Positions 44,658-52,996 of a DNA stretch of 64,000 bases are shown here, piece by piece; within the stretch, counting starts at the first letter, position 1; each line of letters opens with the position of its first letter. The notes under the pieces were generated by a model that was not told the DNA's origin, ran no database searches, and saw only the letters and a program-made list of their open reading frames with translations. This stretch comes from Coralliovum pocilloporae (lineage in GTDB: Bacteria > Pseudomonadota > Alphaproteobacteria > Rhizobiales > Cohaesibacteraceae), in contig NZ_CP132542.1 of the NCBI RefSeq assembly GCF_030845175.1, positions 3,854,008-3,918,007 on the forward strand, in the 5' to 3' direction. The position numbers and the translations under genes were made by a program.

Positions 44658-47054
44658 ATGGGACAGGTACCGCAGGCAGAAGCCCGTGTGAGGCACGGGC
44701 TGGAACATCCGTTCGAACGGTCCGGCATTATCACGCCCGGACTGCCGGTCATGCCGCACGGTGTTGAACGTCACCCGGTGCCGGGTGGTGGCACTCGTGC
44801 CCTGAGGATTGACCGGGGTGACGAGATTTCCATTCTGGACCCGGAAGGTCTGCAGCCCTGCGAGCTGGTGTTCTTCACCCCCGACGGAGCCTCGGATGCA
44901 GCCATGCTGGGTCTGCGGTCAGCGGGAGATGCGCTGGGCATTCAGCAGGCTCTGGCGCGCGGCGATGCCAGTGGCCGCAAGGTGCTGGCGGCGCTGAAAA
45001 CGTCTGGCTTTGACATTGGCCGGGCTGAGGCGGTCCGTCTGTTTGAGGATGGCTCCCGGGCGGGCGATATGGAGATTGCCCACGCCCAGAGCGACGGGCT
45101 GCTTGTGGTTTGTGCGCCGGGCGGCCCGATGCAGCCAGACGCGCAGAATGTTGCCACTGATCTGATTGTCTATATCCGCCGCGCCAATCCCGGTGAAGGC
45201 AAGGGCGGCGAGGCCCCTGCAGACCCGCTGGCTGATCCGCTGAATGATCTCAACATCCAGCCGGGCGAAGCCCGGGCCTATGAGGTGAAGGCCGGACAAT
45301 ATATCCAGATCATGGATGTACAGGGTCGGGAGTGCTCTGATTTTCAGGCCCTTTCGGCCCGGGCACTCGACAAGGGGCTGGAGCGGGATATCGACCCCAC
45401 CACCACCCGCTCTCTGATGGGCTCGCTTTATCCTGCGCCGGGGATCTTCTCGAAATATTACACCATGGACCAGGAGCCGCTGGTGGAGATCGTGCAGGAT
45501 ACCTGTGGCCGTCATGATACGTTCGGGCTGGCCTGTACGGCACGCTATTACGAGGACCTCGGTTATCCGGGGCATGTGAACTGCACGGATAACATGAATG
45601 CGGATCTGGGCCGCTTTGGTGTGCGCCCAAGAGGCGGCTGGCCTGCCATCAACTTCTTTTTCAACACAATGCTGGATGAAACTAACGCCATCGGCATGGA
45701 TGATCCCTGGTCGCGACCGGGAGATTATGTGCTGCTGCGGGCGCTGTCGGATCTGGTGTGTGTCTCCACCGCCTGCCCGTGCGATATCGATCCGGCCAAT
45801 GGCTGGAACCCGACGGATATTCAGGTGCGTGTTTACAAGGACAATGAAGATTTCCGGCCTTCCATCGGCTGGAGAAAGACACCGGAGGGGCCTTTGGAAC
45901 AGACAAAGGAAACGGGTTTTCACACCTGCTTTGCCCGCCACACGCGGGACTTTGCGGAATATAACGGCTATTGGCTGGCCAACCAGATGACCAATCACGG
46001 CGCGATTGCCGAATACTGGGCCTGCCGGGAAAAGGCCGCCATTATGGATCTGTCCCCTTTGCGTAAAGTTGAGGTGACGGGCCCTGATGCGGAAGCCCTG
46101 ATGCAGCTTTGCGTGACCCGCAACATGAAGAAGCTGGCAGTGGGCCAGATCGTCTATACCGCCATGTGCTATGAGCATGGGGGCATGATTGATGACGGTA
46201 CCGTGTTCCGGCTGGACGAGAACAATTTCCGCTGGATTGGCGGCAATGATGACAGCGGCCTGTGGCTCAGAAAACAGGCCCAGCGCCTGGGGTTGAACGC
46301 CTGGGTGCGGAATTCCACCGATCAGCTCTCCAATGTGGCGGTGCAGGGCCCCCTCTCCCGCGAGATTCTGTCAGAGGTGTTCTGGACGCCGCCGACCCAG
46401 CCGACAATCGACGAACTGCCCTGGTTCCGCTTCGCGGTGGCCCGGTTGGGCGATTTCCATGGGCCCGCCTGTGTAGTGAGCCGCACCGGCTATTCGGGTG
46501 AGCTGGGCTATGAAGTCTTCTGCCACCCGAAAGATGCCGAACAGGTGTTTGACGCGATCTGGGCTGCAGGCGCGCCGCGCGGCATGGTGCCGCTCGGGCT
46601 GACCGCACTTAACACGCTGCGGGTCGAGGCCGGGCTGATCTTTGCGGGCTATGACTTCTCGGACCAGACAGACCCGTTTGAAGCTGGCATCGGCTTTACC
46701 GTACCGCTCAAGTCCATGGAGGATGACTTCATCGGCCGCGAGGCAATTGAACGCCGCAAGGCGCACCCGCAGAAGAAACTTGTGGGCCTCGATATTGAAA
46801 GCGGCGTGGTCCCCGCCACCGGCGACTGCATCCGCATCGGCAAGGCCCAGGTGGGTGAGATCACCTCTGCGGTCAAGTCACCAATCCTCGGCAAGGTCAT
46901 AGCCCTCGCCAGACTGGACATAACCCACGCAACCCCCGGCACAGAGCTCGAAATCGGCCAACTCGACGGCCACCAAAAACGCCTCAAAGCCACAATCACC
47001 CCCTTCCCCCATTTCGACCCGACCAAGGAACGGGTGAAGGGGAATTATGGGTAG
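44658..47054 (+). CDS. tdm: Trimethylamine N-oxide demethylase
   Basis: A 798-residue fusion. The N-terminal half is of the DUF1989 type, with conserved cysteines in VQGRECSDFQAL, NCTDN and STACPCDIDP that can hold zinc. The C-terminal half (from about residue 430) is GcvT-like: GYWLANQMTNHGAIAEYW, LMQLCVTRNMKKLAVGQIVY, VVSRTGYSGELGYEVFC, VPLGLTALNTLRVEAGL. This architecture is that of Tdm, which converts TMAO to dimethylamine and formaldehyde; the GcvT part likely hands formaldehyde to tetrahydrofolate. The frame is open upstream to 44529, but GGGAGGA at 44641-44647 supports the ATG at 44658. Confidence 0.92.
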   Translation: MGQVPQAEARVRHGLEHPFERSGIITPGLPVMPHGVERHPVPGGGTRALRIDRGDEISILDPEGLQPCELVFFTPDGASDAAMLGLRSAGDALGIQQALARGDASGRKVLAALKTSGFDIGRAEAVRLFEDGSRAGDMEIAHAQSDGLLVVCAPGGPMQPDAQNVATDLIVYIRRANPGEGKGGEAPADPLADPLNDLNIQPGEARAYEVKAGQYIQIMDVQGRECSDFQALSARALDKGLERDIDPTTTRSLMGSLYPAPGIFSKYYTMDQEPLVEIVQDTCGRHDTFGLACTARYYEDLGYPGHVNCTDNMNADLGRFGVRPRGGWPAINFFFNTMLDETNAIGMDDPWSRPGDYVLLRALSDLVCVSTACPCDIDPANGWNPTDIQVRVYKDNEDFRPSIGWRKTPEGPLEQTKETGFHTCFARHTRDFAEYNGYWLANQMTNHGAIAEYWACREKAAIMDLSPLRKVEVTGPDAEALMQLCVTRNMKKLAVGQIVYTAMCYEHGGMIDDGTVFRLDENNFRWIGGNDDSGLWLRKQAQRLGLNAWVRNSTDQLSNVAVQGPLSREILSEVFWTPPTQPTIDELPWFRFAVARLGDFHGPACVVSRTGYSGELGYEVFCHPKDAEQVFDAIWAAGAPRGMVPLGLTALNTLRVEAGLIFAGYDFSDQTDPFEAGIGFTVPLKSMEDDFIGREAIERRKAHPQKKLVGLDIESGVVPATGDCIRIGKAQVGEITSAVKSPILGKVIALARLDITHATPGTELEIGQLDGHQKRLKATITPFPHFDPTKERVKGNYG

Positions 47055-47239
47055 GGGGTGATTGAGGGCACGTAGCGGGTGTTGTGCAGCGTGCGGATAA
47101 GCTAACCGTTTTCGAGGTGGATGGATTGGCTTTTAGGGCAAAGAACGGTTTCATCTGCTTTTGAAAAAGATCCAGAACCATTGAGCAACTGAGTGGAAAT
47201 TGCCAACACAACTACTCAGGCGGGAGGTATGAATCTTAA

Positions 47240-47839
47240 TTATAGCTCAATAAGTGATTTTATGTATAAATTATGTTTATAATCAATGTATATTTCATTT
47301 TTATCCGTATAAAATAGATAAATTATAGAAAATATGCTTAATATAATAGATGTTAAAACTATATTTTTTGTTATAGTATAAATCTTTTCACCCTTTTTCA
47401 CGCGTTCCCATTCGAGTTTTAAAAGAGATTTTGCACTTTTCCTGAAGTGCTTTTCGATTCTCTTGATATTCTCAGGTGTAAGTTTCCTATTTTCAGAGGC
47501 TATTTTTTCAAATAATTCCATTGATTTTATTAATGATTTAGATGATTCTTCATTTTCATTAACTCTAAAAAATATACCATCACTGGCGGTATTTAAGGAC
47601 TTGTAGCATTCAGCTAGTTCCTTTTGTCTTGTTTCATCTTGCTCTGGCCTCGCGCGGATAATATCGCTAATTGCATTGATGTATACTAAGTAGTCGATCA
47701 TGCATTTCCTTAAATCATCTATCCACACGTGACGGAATTCCGAAATCTTCTGCTCTTTTCCAATGATGAGACCCAGTAGTGATATTAGCCCTGCAATGAC
47801 GGCCACACCTAAGGCACCGATACCGATTTCATCCATCAT
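47240..47839 (-). CDS. AT-rich orphan with two membrane helices
   Basis: A 199-residue protein: one membrane helix at the N-terminus (IGALGVAVIAGLISLLGLII), a long charged helical middle (about 30-150, probably coiled), and a second helix near the end (IVLTSIILSIFSIIYLFYT). The topology resembles small phage-defence effectors, but I do not recognise a family. Base composition is far from the methylamine genes next to it. It is divergent from the next orphan, with a 120-base spacer. Confidence 0.6.
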   Translation of the reverse strand: MMDEIGIGALGVAVIAGLISLLGLIIGKEQKISEFRHVWIDDLRKCMIDYLVYINAISDIIRARPEQDETRQKELAECYKSLNTASDGIFFRVNENEESSKSLIKSMELFEKIASENRKLTPENIKRIEKHFRKSAKSLLKLEWERVKKGEKIYTITKNIVLTSIILSIFSIIYLFYTDKNEIYIDYKHNLYIKSLIEL

Positions 47840-47960
47840 GCTAACCTTTTCCGTTTGAGTTGTTTATTGTGATAAATCTCCAATCATTGTTGATCTGATG
47901 TGATATATCTGCAACCTTAGATTTCTCCTTCTTGAGATGATTTTTAAGGACAAGGTGGCG

Positions 47961-48911
47961 ATGCCCGAAAATTTAAGATTTCACTTTGAAGGAAAATTAG
48001 CCGACAAACATATTATGAATTTTTATGAATCAGCTCGGTTCCAATACGCTGCTGCTCGGTTGCTTGTGAAGTTAACTCAATTTAGAAAAACCGGTAAATT
48101 CTCTGAAAAAATTTCCAGCAAATCTAACGTTGGAATTAAGCTTAAAAGCCTTTCTGAAGGTTCTTTTAATATTAATGTTGAAGATGATGATTCAAAAAGA
48201 GAAGAAAATAAATTTGATATACCACTTAGTGATCTTGTAGCATTTGTTGTTGAAGGGGTTGTTAGAAGAATAGATGATTTGATCATTCAGGAAATGCAGA
48301 GTTCAGATAGTTTTATTTCACGTTTCCGCATAGATGAATTTGCGAAAGATGTCATCTCGGGTGAATTAAAAATCAAAGATCTTTCGGAGGATTCGCGTGA
48401 TTTGGTAAAACGTAGAGTTGCTGAAATGTCTAGAGAGGAGCGTCTCCAAGGTAGCTTGAATGAAATTGAGAAAATTGATTTTGAGAAAGGGAAAAAGCTA
48501 ATTGCTATGTCTGCACCCCTTATAGTTGAGATGGCAACTGCGCTAAGAACGAGTGCGGATTCACTGGAAATCTCTTCCACCAAATCAGGTGCATCAAGGC
48601 CTATTCTGTTTCTTGATCGAAGTATTGCTGCAGATGTTGAAACATCTGCGGTTGATGACAAAATAACTTCTGTACTTTGTGATGTTATTCAATTTAACAA
48701 GGATAATGGGTGGGGAAAAGTAAGATTTGAAGATGGGTCGATTGTTGCTAGTTTTAACATTCCATACGATGTTTTACCTCAGATAAAACAAAAAATTATA
48801 GATACGATGAAAACAGATAAAGTTTACCTTAATGCTTATTTTGTTCGTGATAGATCTGACAAAATAGTTCGGCTAATGGTGGTGGGAATTCTGCCAAGTC
48901 CATCATCCTAA
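47961..48911 (+). CDS. AT-rich orphan with C-terminal beta-barrel-like domain
   Basis: A 316-residue soluble protein. The N-terminal part (MPENLRFHFEGKLADKHIMN then FYESARFQYAAARLLVKL) and mid region are helical and charged. The last 80 residues (NKDNGWGKVRFEDGSIVASF, then IPYDVLP) look like a small beta-barrel of the cold-shock/OB sort, which would suggest nucleic-acid binding. I cannot name a family. Same anomalous composition as the divergent orphan at 47240-47839; together they look like one acquired pair. Start at 47961 follows AAGGTGG. Confidence 0.6.
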   Translation: MPENLRFHFEGKLADKHIMNFYESARFQYAAARLLVKLTQFRKTGKFSEKISSKSNVGIKLKSLSEGSFNINVEDDDSKREENKFDIPLSDLVAFVVEGVVRRIDDLIIQEMQSSDSFISRFRIDEFAKDVISGELKIKDLSEDSRDLVKRRVAEMSREERLQGSLNEIEKIDFEKGKKLIAMSAPLIVEMATALRTSADSLEISSTKSGASRPILFLDRSIAADVETSAVDDKITSVLCDVIQFNKDNGWGKVRFEDGSIVASFNIPYDVLPQIKQKIIDTMKTDKVYLNAYFVRDRSDKIVRLMVVGILPSPSS

Positions 48912-49258
48912 AAAGAAAATTGAAATAATTATTTGATATTTTTATAAAATAAAACCCTTAAAGATGTTTTGTTTTTTGTAAAATAGTGCTAATTATATAT
49001 ATGATTGTTTAAGAAAATATCATTCACAGAACTCAGTAATTACTGAATCTGAAATGAACTATTCAATTCACTAATTTTGAGCACAAAGCTATAGCGTGCT
49101 TCTGAATGTTGATAGACTTTTCGGATAAAAACTCGCGCAGAATCAAACTCTTAAAGCACCGCTGCCAGTTCAGGTTAAAGGTCTGGTGCCTCAATGCGCA
49201 AAACAGGTGCTGTGCCCTGGATCACTCATGACCAGAGAGAGCCACGAACCCTCCCCCC
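48912..49258. other. AT-rich gap leading into degenerate repeat
   Basis: The first 220 bases are very AT-rich with no gene. From 49134 the sequence becomes a degenerate copy of 55653-55880, described separately. Confidence 0.6.
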
Positions 49259-49365
49259 TCACCCTGGGCGGACGAGGTCCTGGTGGATGGCAGTGGGGTC
49301 AGTTTGGTGTGTTCTACCGCCTTATCGATGTGGCGTTTTTCGAGTAAGGCCGCAGAGGGCCTTGT
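49134..49365. repeat. Left copy of 230-bp direct repeat
   Basis: This stretch aligns in direct orientation with 55653-55880. Shared landmarks are cgcgcaga, gccagttcaggtta, gaggtctggtg/aggtctggtg, gggcggacgaggtcctggtgga, agtttggtgtg, cgtttttcga and cgcagagggccttgt. By eye roughly three quarters of positions match. It covers the 3' end and downstream flank of the FadR-type gntR gene. The two copies bracket about 6.3 kb. Confidence 0.8.
49259..49365 (-). pseudogene. Decayed 3' fragment of a FadR-type gntR gene
   Basis: On the minus strand this fragment encodes KRHIDKAVEHTKL and, after a one-base shift, HQDLVRPG followed by TGA. The intact gene at 55774-56529 ends KRDIDAAVEHTKLALAAFHQ, then DLVRPG and TGA. 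It is therefore a frameshifted remnant of the same C-terminus, left in the left copy of the direct repeat. Confidence 0.75.
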
Positions 49366-49376
49366 CTCAGGCCCTA

Positions 49377-49440
49377 TTCACCCCCTTCACAGCAACAGCC
49401 TTTCCTCTCAGAGAAAGGCTGTTGCTGTGAAGGGGGTGAA
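49377..49440. terminator. 28-bp perfect inverted repeat at dctM end
   Basis: 49377-49404 is the exact reverse complement of 49413-49440, with an 8-base loop. The right arm encodes the last residues of DctM (FTPFTATAFL). The hairpin would be extremely stable and likely stops or protects transcripts from the TRAP operon, although no T run follows. It marks exactly the junction between the decayed gntR fragment and the TRAP genes. Confidence 0.7.
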
Positions 49441-50667
49441 AGACACGATCATCAGGGTGACAAACATTGCCAGGATGAACCACTTGCAGTAGCCCATCAC
49501 CTGCTCGATGCGCAGGCCGGTTGCTGAGCAGACAGTCAGCAGGACCGAGGCGACTGGAGGGGTCTGCTGGCCAATGCCCAGGTTCAGGCAGACGATCACT
49601 CCGAAATGCACCGGATCGATGCCCATTTGCTGACTCAGGGGGAGCAGCATCGGGACCACCACGATGATGGCCGCTGAGGCATGCAGGAACATGCCCAGAA
49701 ACAGCAGGAAGATGTTGATCAGCAGCATCCGCAGGATGAAGTTATCGGTCAGCCCGCCCAGACTGTTTGCGATTGTCTGCGGCAGTTGCTCATTTGCAAG
49801 AAACTGACCCAGAACGGCAGATCCGGCGATGATCATCATCACCACGGATGTCTGGCGCACTGTGGCTGCCCCCAGCGAATAGACCTTCTTCATGTCCAGA
49901 TCCCTGCGGATTGGCCAGCCATAGATCAATGCGGCAACGACACCCAGAGTAGCGGCTTCGGTCGGGGTGACAAAACCGCCGATCAGACCGCCGACAACCA
50001 GCACCGGGATCAGCAATGGAACAAGAGCGCCATAAAAGGCGGTTCCCAAACGGGCGACCTCAAACCGCTCGTCAACGGGATGGCCCTCTTTGCGGGCAAA
50101 GATGTAACTGGTGATCATAAAGGCGCTGCCAAGAAGCAGGCCCGGAATGATCCCGGCAAGAAACAGGTCCTTGATTGACGTGTTGGTGGTCACGCCATAG
50201 AGCACCATCGGGATCGAGGGTGGAATGATGATCCCCAGGGTGGCGCTGGTGGCCGTGACGGCTGCGGAAAAGGTGCGGGGGTAACCCTGCTTTTCCATCG
50301 ACGGCACAAAGATTTTCGACATAACAGCGGCATCGGCAACAGCGGAGCCTGACATTTCGGCCATGAACATCGAGGTGACGACATTCACATGCGCCAGCCC
50401 GCCGCGCATCCAGCCGACGAGGGCGCGCGCCAGTCCGATGATCCTGTCAGAGATCGATGTGGCTCCCATCAGCTCGCCCATGAAGATGAAGAGCGGAATG
50501 GCCAGCAGGACCACCTTGTTAACGCCTGAGAAGAGCTGGATCGGCGCCATGATCAGGTCGATCCCTGAAAAGGCCATGGCAATCGCGGCAGAGATCATCA
50601 GGGCAAAGCCAATAGGCATGCCGAAACAGATCAGGCAGAGAAGAACGAGTACAACAAGCCACGCCAT
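49408..50667 (-). CDS. dctM: TRAP transporter large permease
   Basis: A 419-residue DctM-type subunit with about twelve membrane helices; typical are the opening VVLVLLCLICFGMPIGFALM, FMAEMSGSAVADAAVMSKIF, IIIPPSIPMVLYGV and FVTPTEAATLGVVAALIYGW. It uses the sodium gradient to drive uptake of an organic acid delivered by DctP. Its start overlaps the dctQ stop (TGATG). The 3' end lies in a perfect inverted repeat. Confidence 0.92.
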   Translation of the reverse strand: MAWLVVLVLLCLICFGMPIGFALMISAAIAMAFSGIDLIMAPIQLFSGVNKVVLLAIPLFIFMGELMGATSISDRIIGLARALVGWMRGGLAHVNVVTSMFMAEMSGSAVADAAVMSKIFVPSMEKQGYPRTFSAAVTATSATLGIIIPPSIPMVLYGVTTNTSIKDLFLAGIIPGLLLGSAFMITSYIFARKEGHPVDERFEVARLGTAFYGALVPLLIPVLVVGGLIGGFVTPTEAATLGVVAALIYGWPIRRDLDMKKVYSLGAATVRQTSVVMMIIAGSAVLGQFLANEQLPQTIANSLGGLTDNFILRMLLINIFLLFLGMFLHASAAIIVVVPMLLPLSQQMGIDPVHFGVIVCLNLGIGQQTPPVASVLLTVCSATGLRIEQVMGYCKWFILAMFVTLMIVSFTPFTATAFL

Positions 50668-51197
50668 CAGAGGTCTTCCTTTTGGATCAGAAACCGCTTC
50701 ACGGCTGCAATGGTCAGGAGAACCGCTGCGATTGGCAGGATCAGCATGAACCATCCTTGAGCAATTTCCGCGGTTTCAATCTCGGTGGCACCGGACACCT
50801 GGATCATGCGGATGGACTGCCAGAACAGCAGCACCAGAAAGCCGGAAATCAGAACCGTGTTGACACCCTGAACAAGCAGACGCCCCTTGCGCGGCAGGGA
50901 CTGAACGAAGAGGTCAAAGGCAATATGCCCGTCCTTGCGCATGGCGAGATATGCGCCGAGAAAGGCCACCCAGACCAGCAGAAGGCCGGGCACCTCATCC
51001 GCCGTCACCACGATGCTGCCAAGGGCATCACGGATGGCGAAGTAAGCGGGGCGAAAGCTTTCGTGGTCTTTCGCCCAGTTCCTGAACAGGCCCAGAACCA
51101 GATAGCGGTTCAGGACATTCAGGAAGATGAATGCCGAGGACACCATGAAGGTGAAAACTGCAAGGGCCTCGGCAATTCTGTCGATGAGACGCAACAT
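50667..51197 (-). CDS. dctQ: TRAP transporter small permease
   Basis: A 176-residue four-helix DctQ subunit (FTFMVSSAFIFLNVLNRYLV; EVPGLLLVWVAFLGAYLAMR; GHIAFDLFVQSLPRKGR). Overlaps dctP and dctM by TGATG at both ends, so the three are translationally coupled. The region between helices 1 and 2 is longer than usual. Confidence 0.88.
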   Translation of the reverse strand: MLRLIDRIAEALAVFTFMVSSAFIFLNVLNRYLVLGLFRNWAKDHESFRPAYFAIRDALGSIVVTADEVPGLLLVWVAFLGAYLAMRKDGHIAFDLFVQSLPRKGRLLVQGVNTVLISGFLVLLFWQSIRMIQVSGATEIETAEIAQGWFMLILPIAAVLLTIAAVKRFLIQKEDL

Positions 51198-52174
51198 CAG
51201 TTGCCCGCTGCTGCACGGACGATGGCGAGATACTCGTCGCCCTGGCTTTCAACATAGGTGTCATAGCTTGCCGCCGTTGCTGCCTGGAAGGCAGGCAGTT
51301 TGACATTGTTGATTGTCAGCTTGTCCTTCATTTCTTCGAAATATCTGGTCTCAAGTGCTGCCGATGTCTCATATGCCTGATCGGTGATTGCCCGGCCTAC
51401 TTCGGAGAACACGGCGCGCTGCTCGTCTGTCAGGCTGCTCATGAAAGCCTGGGACGCCAGCAGGAACGACGGGGTGTAGACGTGGCTGGTCAGCGACAGA
51501 TGTGTTGCGACCTCAAAATGTTTCTGCTCGTAGAAGCCATAAGTGGCCGCCTCTGCCCCGTCGACCACTCCGGACTGAAGGGCTGTAAAGGTTTCACCCC
51601 AGGAGACTTTCTGCGGTGTTGCCCCCATCTGCTGGAACACACCCTGACGGAATTTTCCGCCGGAGATGCGGATCTTCAGGCCTTCCAGATCAAAGGGCTC
51701 GTCGACAGCGCGCCTGGTGTTGATCACGTGACGGAAGCCGTTTTCGTAGACACCGATGACATGGACATTGCCCACGTCTTCAATCCGCTTCCGGACGGCG
51801 TCTTCGAGACCGGCTGCCATGGCACGGCGGACATGGTCACGATCAGAAAACAGCCACGGCAGATCGAACAGGCCGAGTTTCTTGTCGAGCTTCATGACGC
51901 CCGAGGCCACATTGATCATCTCAATAGAGCCAGCCTGAACGTTGGTCATCAGGTCCTTTTCTTTGCCAAGCTGGCCGCCGGGAAAGAGTTTGAACGCGAA
52001 CTGGCCCGGCAGACGTTTTTCGATCTCGGCGGCGAAGAGTTCTGACTGCGCATGCAACGGCGAGAACTGCGACACATGGCTGGCAATACGCACTTCGCGC
52101 GGCTCAGCAAGCACAGAAGTAGCGGCGCCGGCCGCGAGTATCGCGGCGGCTGTCAGTTTCATTGCGAATTTCAT
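51197..52174 (-). CDS. dctP: TRAP transporter solute-binding protein
   Basis: A 325-residue periplasmic receptor. Signal peptide KLTAAAILAAGAATSVLA with cleavage before EPREV. DctP family features: IASHVSQFSPLHAQSELFAA, FPGGQLGKEKDLMTNVQAGS, then the arginine region LKIRISGGKFRQGVFQQMGA that normally binds the ligand carboxylate. The ligand is probably an organic acid, perhaps the substrate of the linked amidohydrolase. Start at 52174 sets the signal peptide at the N-terminus. Confidence 0.92.
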   Translation of the reverse strand: MKFAMKLTAAAILAAGAATSVLAEPREVRIASHVSQFSPLHAQSELFAAEIEKRLPGQFAFKLFPGGQLGKEKDLMTNVQAGSIEMINVASGVMKLDKKLGLFDLPWLFSDRDHVRRAMAAGLEDAVRKRIEDVGNVHVIGVYENGFRHVINTRRAVDEPFDLEGLKIRISGGKFRQGVFQQMGATPQKVSWGETFTALQSGVVDGAEAATYGFYEQKHFEVATHLSLTSHVYTPSFLLASQAFMSSLTDEQRAVFSEVGRAITDQAYETSAALETRYFEEMKDKLTINNVKLPAFQAATAASYDTYVESQGDEYLAIVRAAAGN

Positions 52175-52196
52175 GGGGTCCTCCCTGTGATCCGCC

Positions 52197-52934
52197 TCAG
52201 CGGATTTCTGTGTAATAGGTAAACTGGTCTGCGCGACCTCGCGAGCGGCGCCATTCGATTGGTCTGTTGTCGTAGCCCTTGGCGATCCGGTCGATAACGA
52301 TAATGGGTGTGCCCGCGTCCACACGAAGGAGCCGGGCAATCTCAGGGCTGGCGGCCTCGACCGTCAGGGTTTCTTCAGCCCGGGCAACACGCTTGCCGCA
52401 TGTGGCATCGTAGACGGGATAGAGCAGCGCCCCGATGTCCTCTGCAGGCATGTCCGCAAACGCTTCAAAAGGCTCGTGTTCAAGCCAGATTTCTTCAGCA
52501 ACCGCGGGCGTCCCCTCATGCAGACGCAGGCGAGACATAGAGATACCGGGCGTTCCCTCGGAGACTTCCAGGGCTGCTGAGACATGCCCGGGAATGGGTT
52601 CAACCTCGCGCCGCAGGATGCGGCTTTCGGGAATCCGGAATTCTCCATCCGCCCCGCGAAAGCGGAAGAACCGGAACAGGGACGTATCAAAACTCGGACG
52701 CCGCACAAAGGTGCCCTTGCCCTGGAACCGCTCAAAAACACCCTCTGTCACAAGAACGTCCAGCGCCTTGCGCACTGTTCCCGGCGCAAGCCCGTATTCA
52801 TCAGACAGAAAATTCTCTGACGGCGCACGGTCTCCCGGCTTCAGCTCCCCATCAATCACAGCCTGACGCATGGTGTCGGCCAGTCGTTGATAGATCGGAA
52901 TGCGACCGTCTCCGGAAAGAGCAAGCTTGGACAT
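52197..52934 (-). CDS. HutC-type GntR regulator
   Basis: A 245-residue GntR protein with an N-terminal winged helix (IPIYQRLADTMRQAVIDGEL, EYGLAPGTVRKALDVLVTEG) and a UTRA ligand domain (GTPGISMSRLRLHEGTPAVA; FTYYTEI). It lies between the TRAP operon and the divergent amidohydrolase gene and probably represses both in the absence of substrate. Confidence 0.87.
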   Translation of the reverse strand: MSKLALSGDGRIPIYQRLADTMRQAVIDGELKPGDRAPSENFLSDEYGLAPGTVRKALDVLVTEGVFERFQGKGTFVRRPSFDTSLFRFFRFRGADGEFRIPESRILRREVEPIPGHVSAALEVSEGTPGISMSRLRLHEGTPAVAEEIWLEHEPFEAFADMPAEDIGALLYPVYDATCGKRVARAEETLTVEAASPEIARLLRVDAGTPIIVIDRIAKGYDNRPIEWRRSRGRADQFTYYTEIR

Positions 52935-52946
52935 TCGTGTGTTCCT

Positions 52947-52988
52947 CCTTGACACCTATACTTCTATATAGAACTATATATGTCAAGG
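52947..52988. promoter_or_regulatory. 42-bp compound dyad, HutC-type operator
   Basis: Two nested inverted repeats share one centre (52967.5). The outer arms are CCTTGACA (52947-52954) and TGTCAAGG (52981-52988). The inner is TTCTATATAGAA (52962-52973). TTGACA in the left arm can serve as the -35 of the rightward promoter. It lies between the divergent regulator and amidohydrolase start codons. Confidence 0.65.
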
Positions 52989-52996
52989 AGTGCCTG

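Noticed and set aside
49194..49430. 78-codon plus-strand frame
   Set aside because: It is the antisense of the decayed gntR fragment and has no start signal; the same antisense frame appears opposite the intact gene at 55625-55963.
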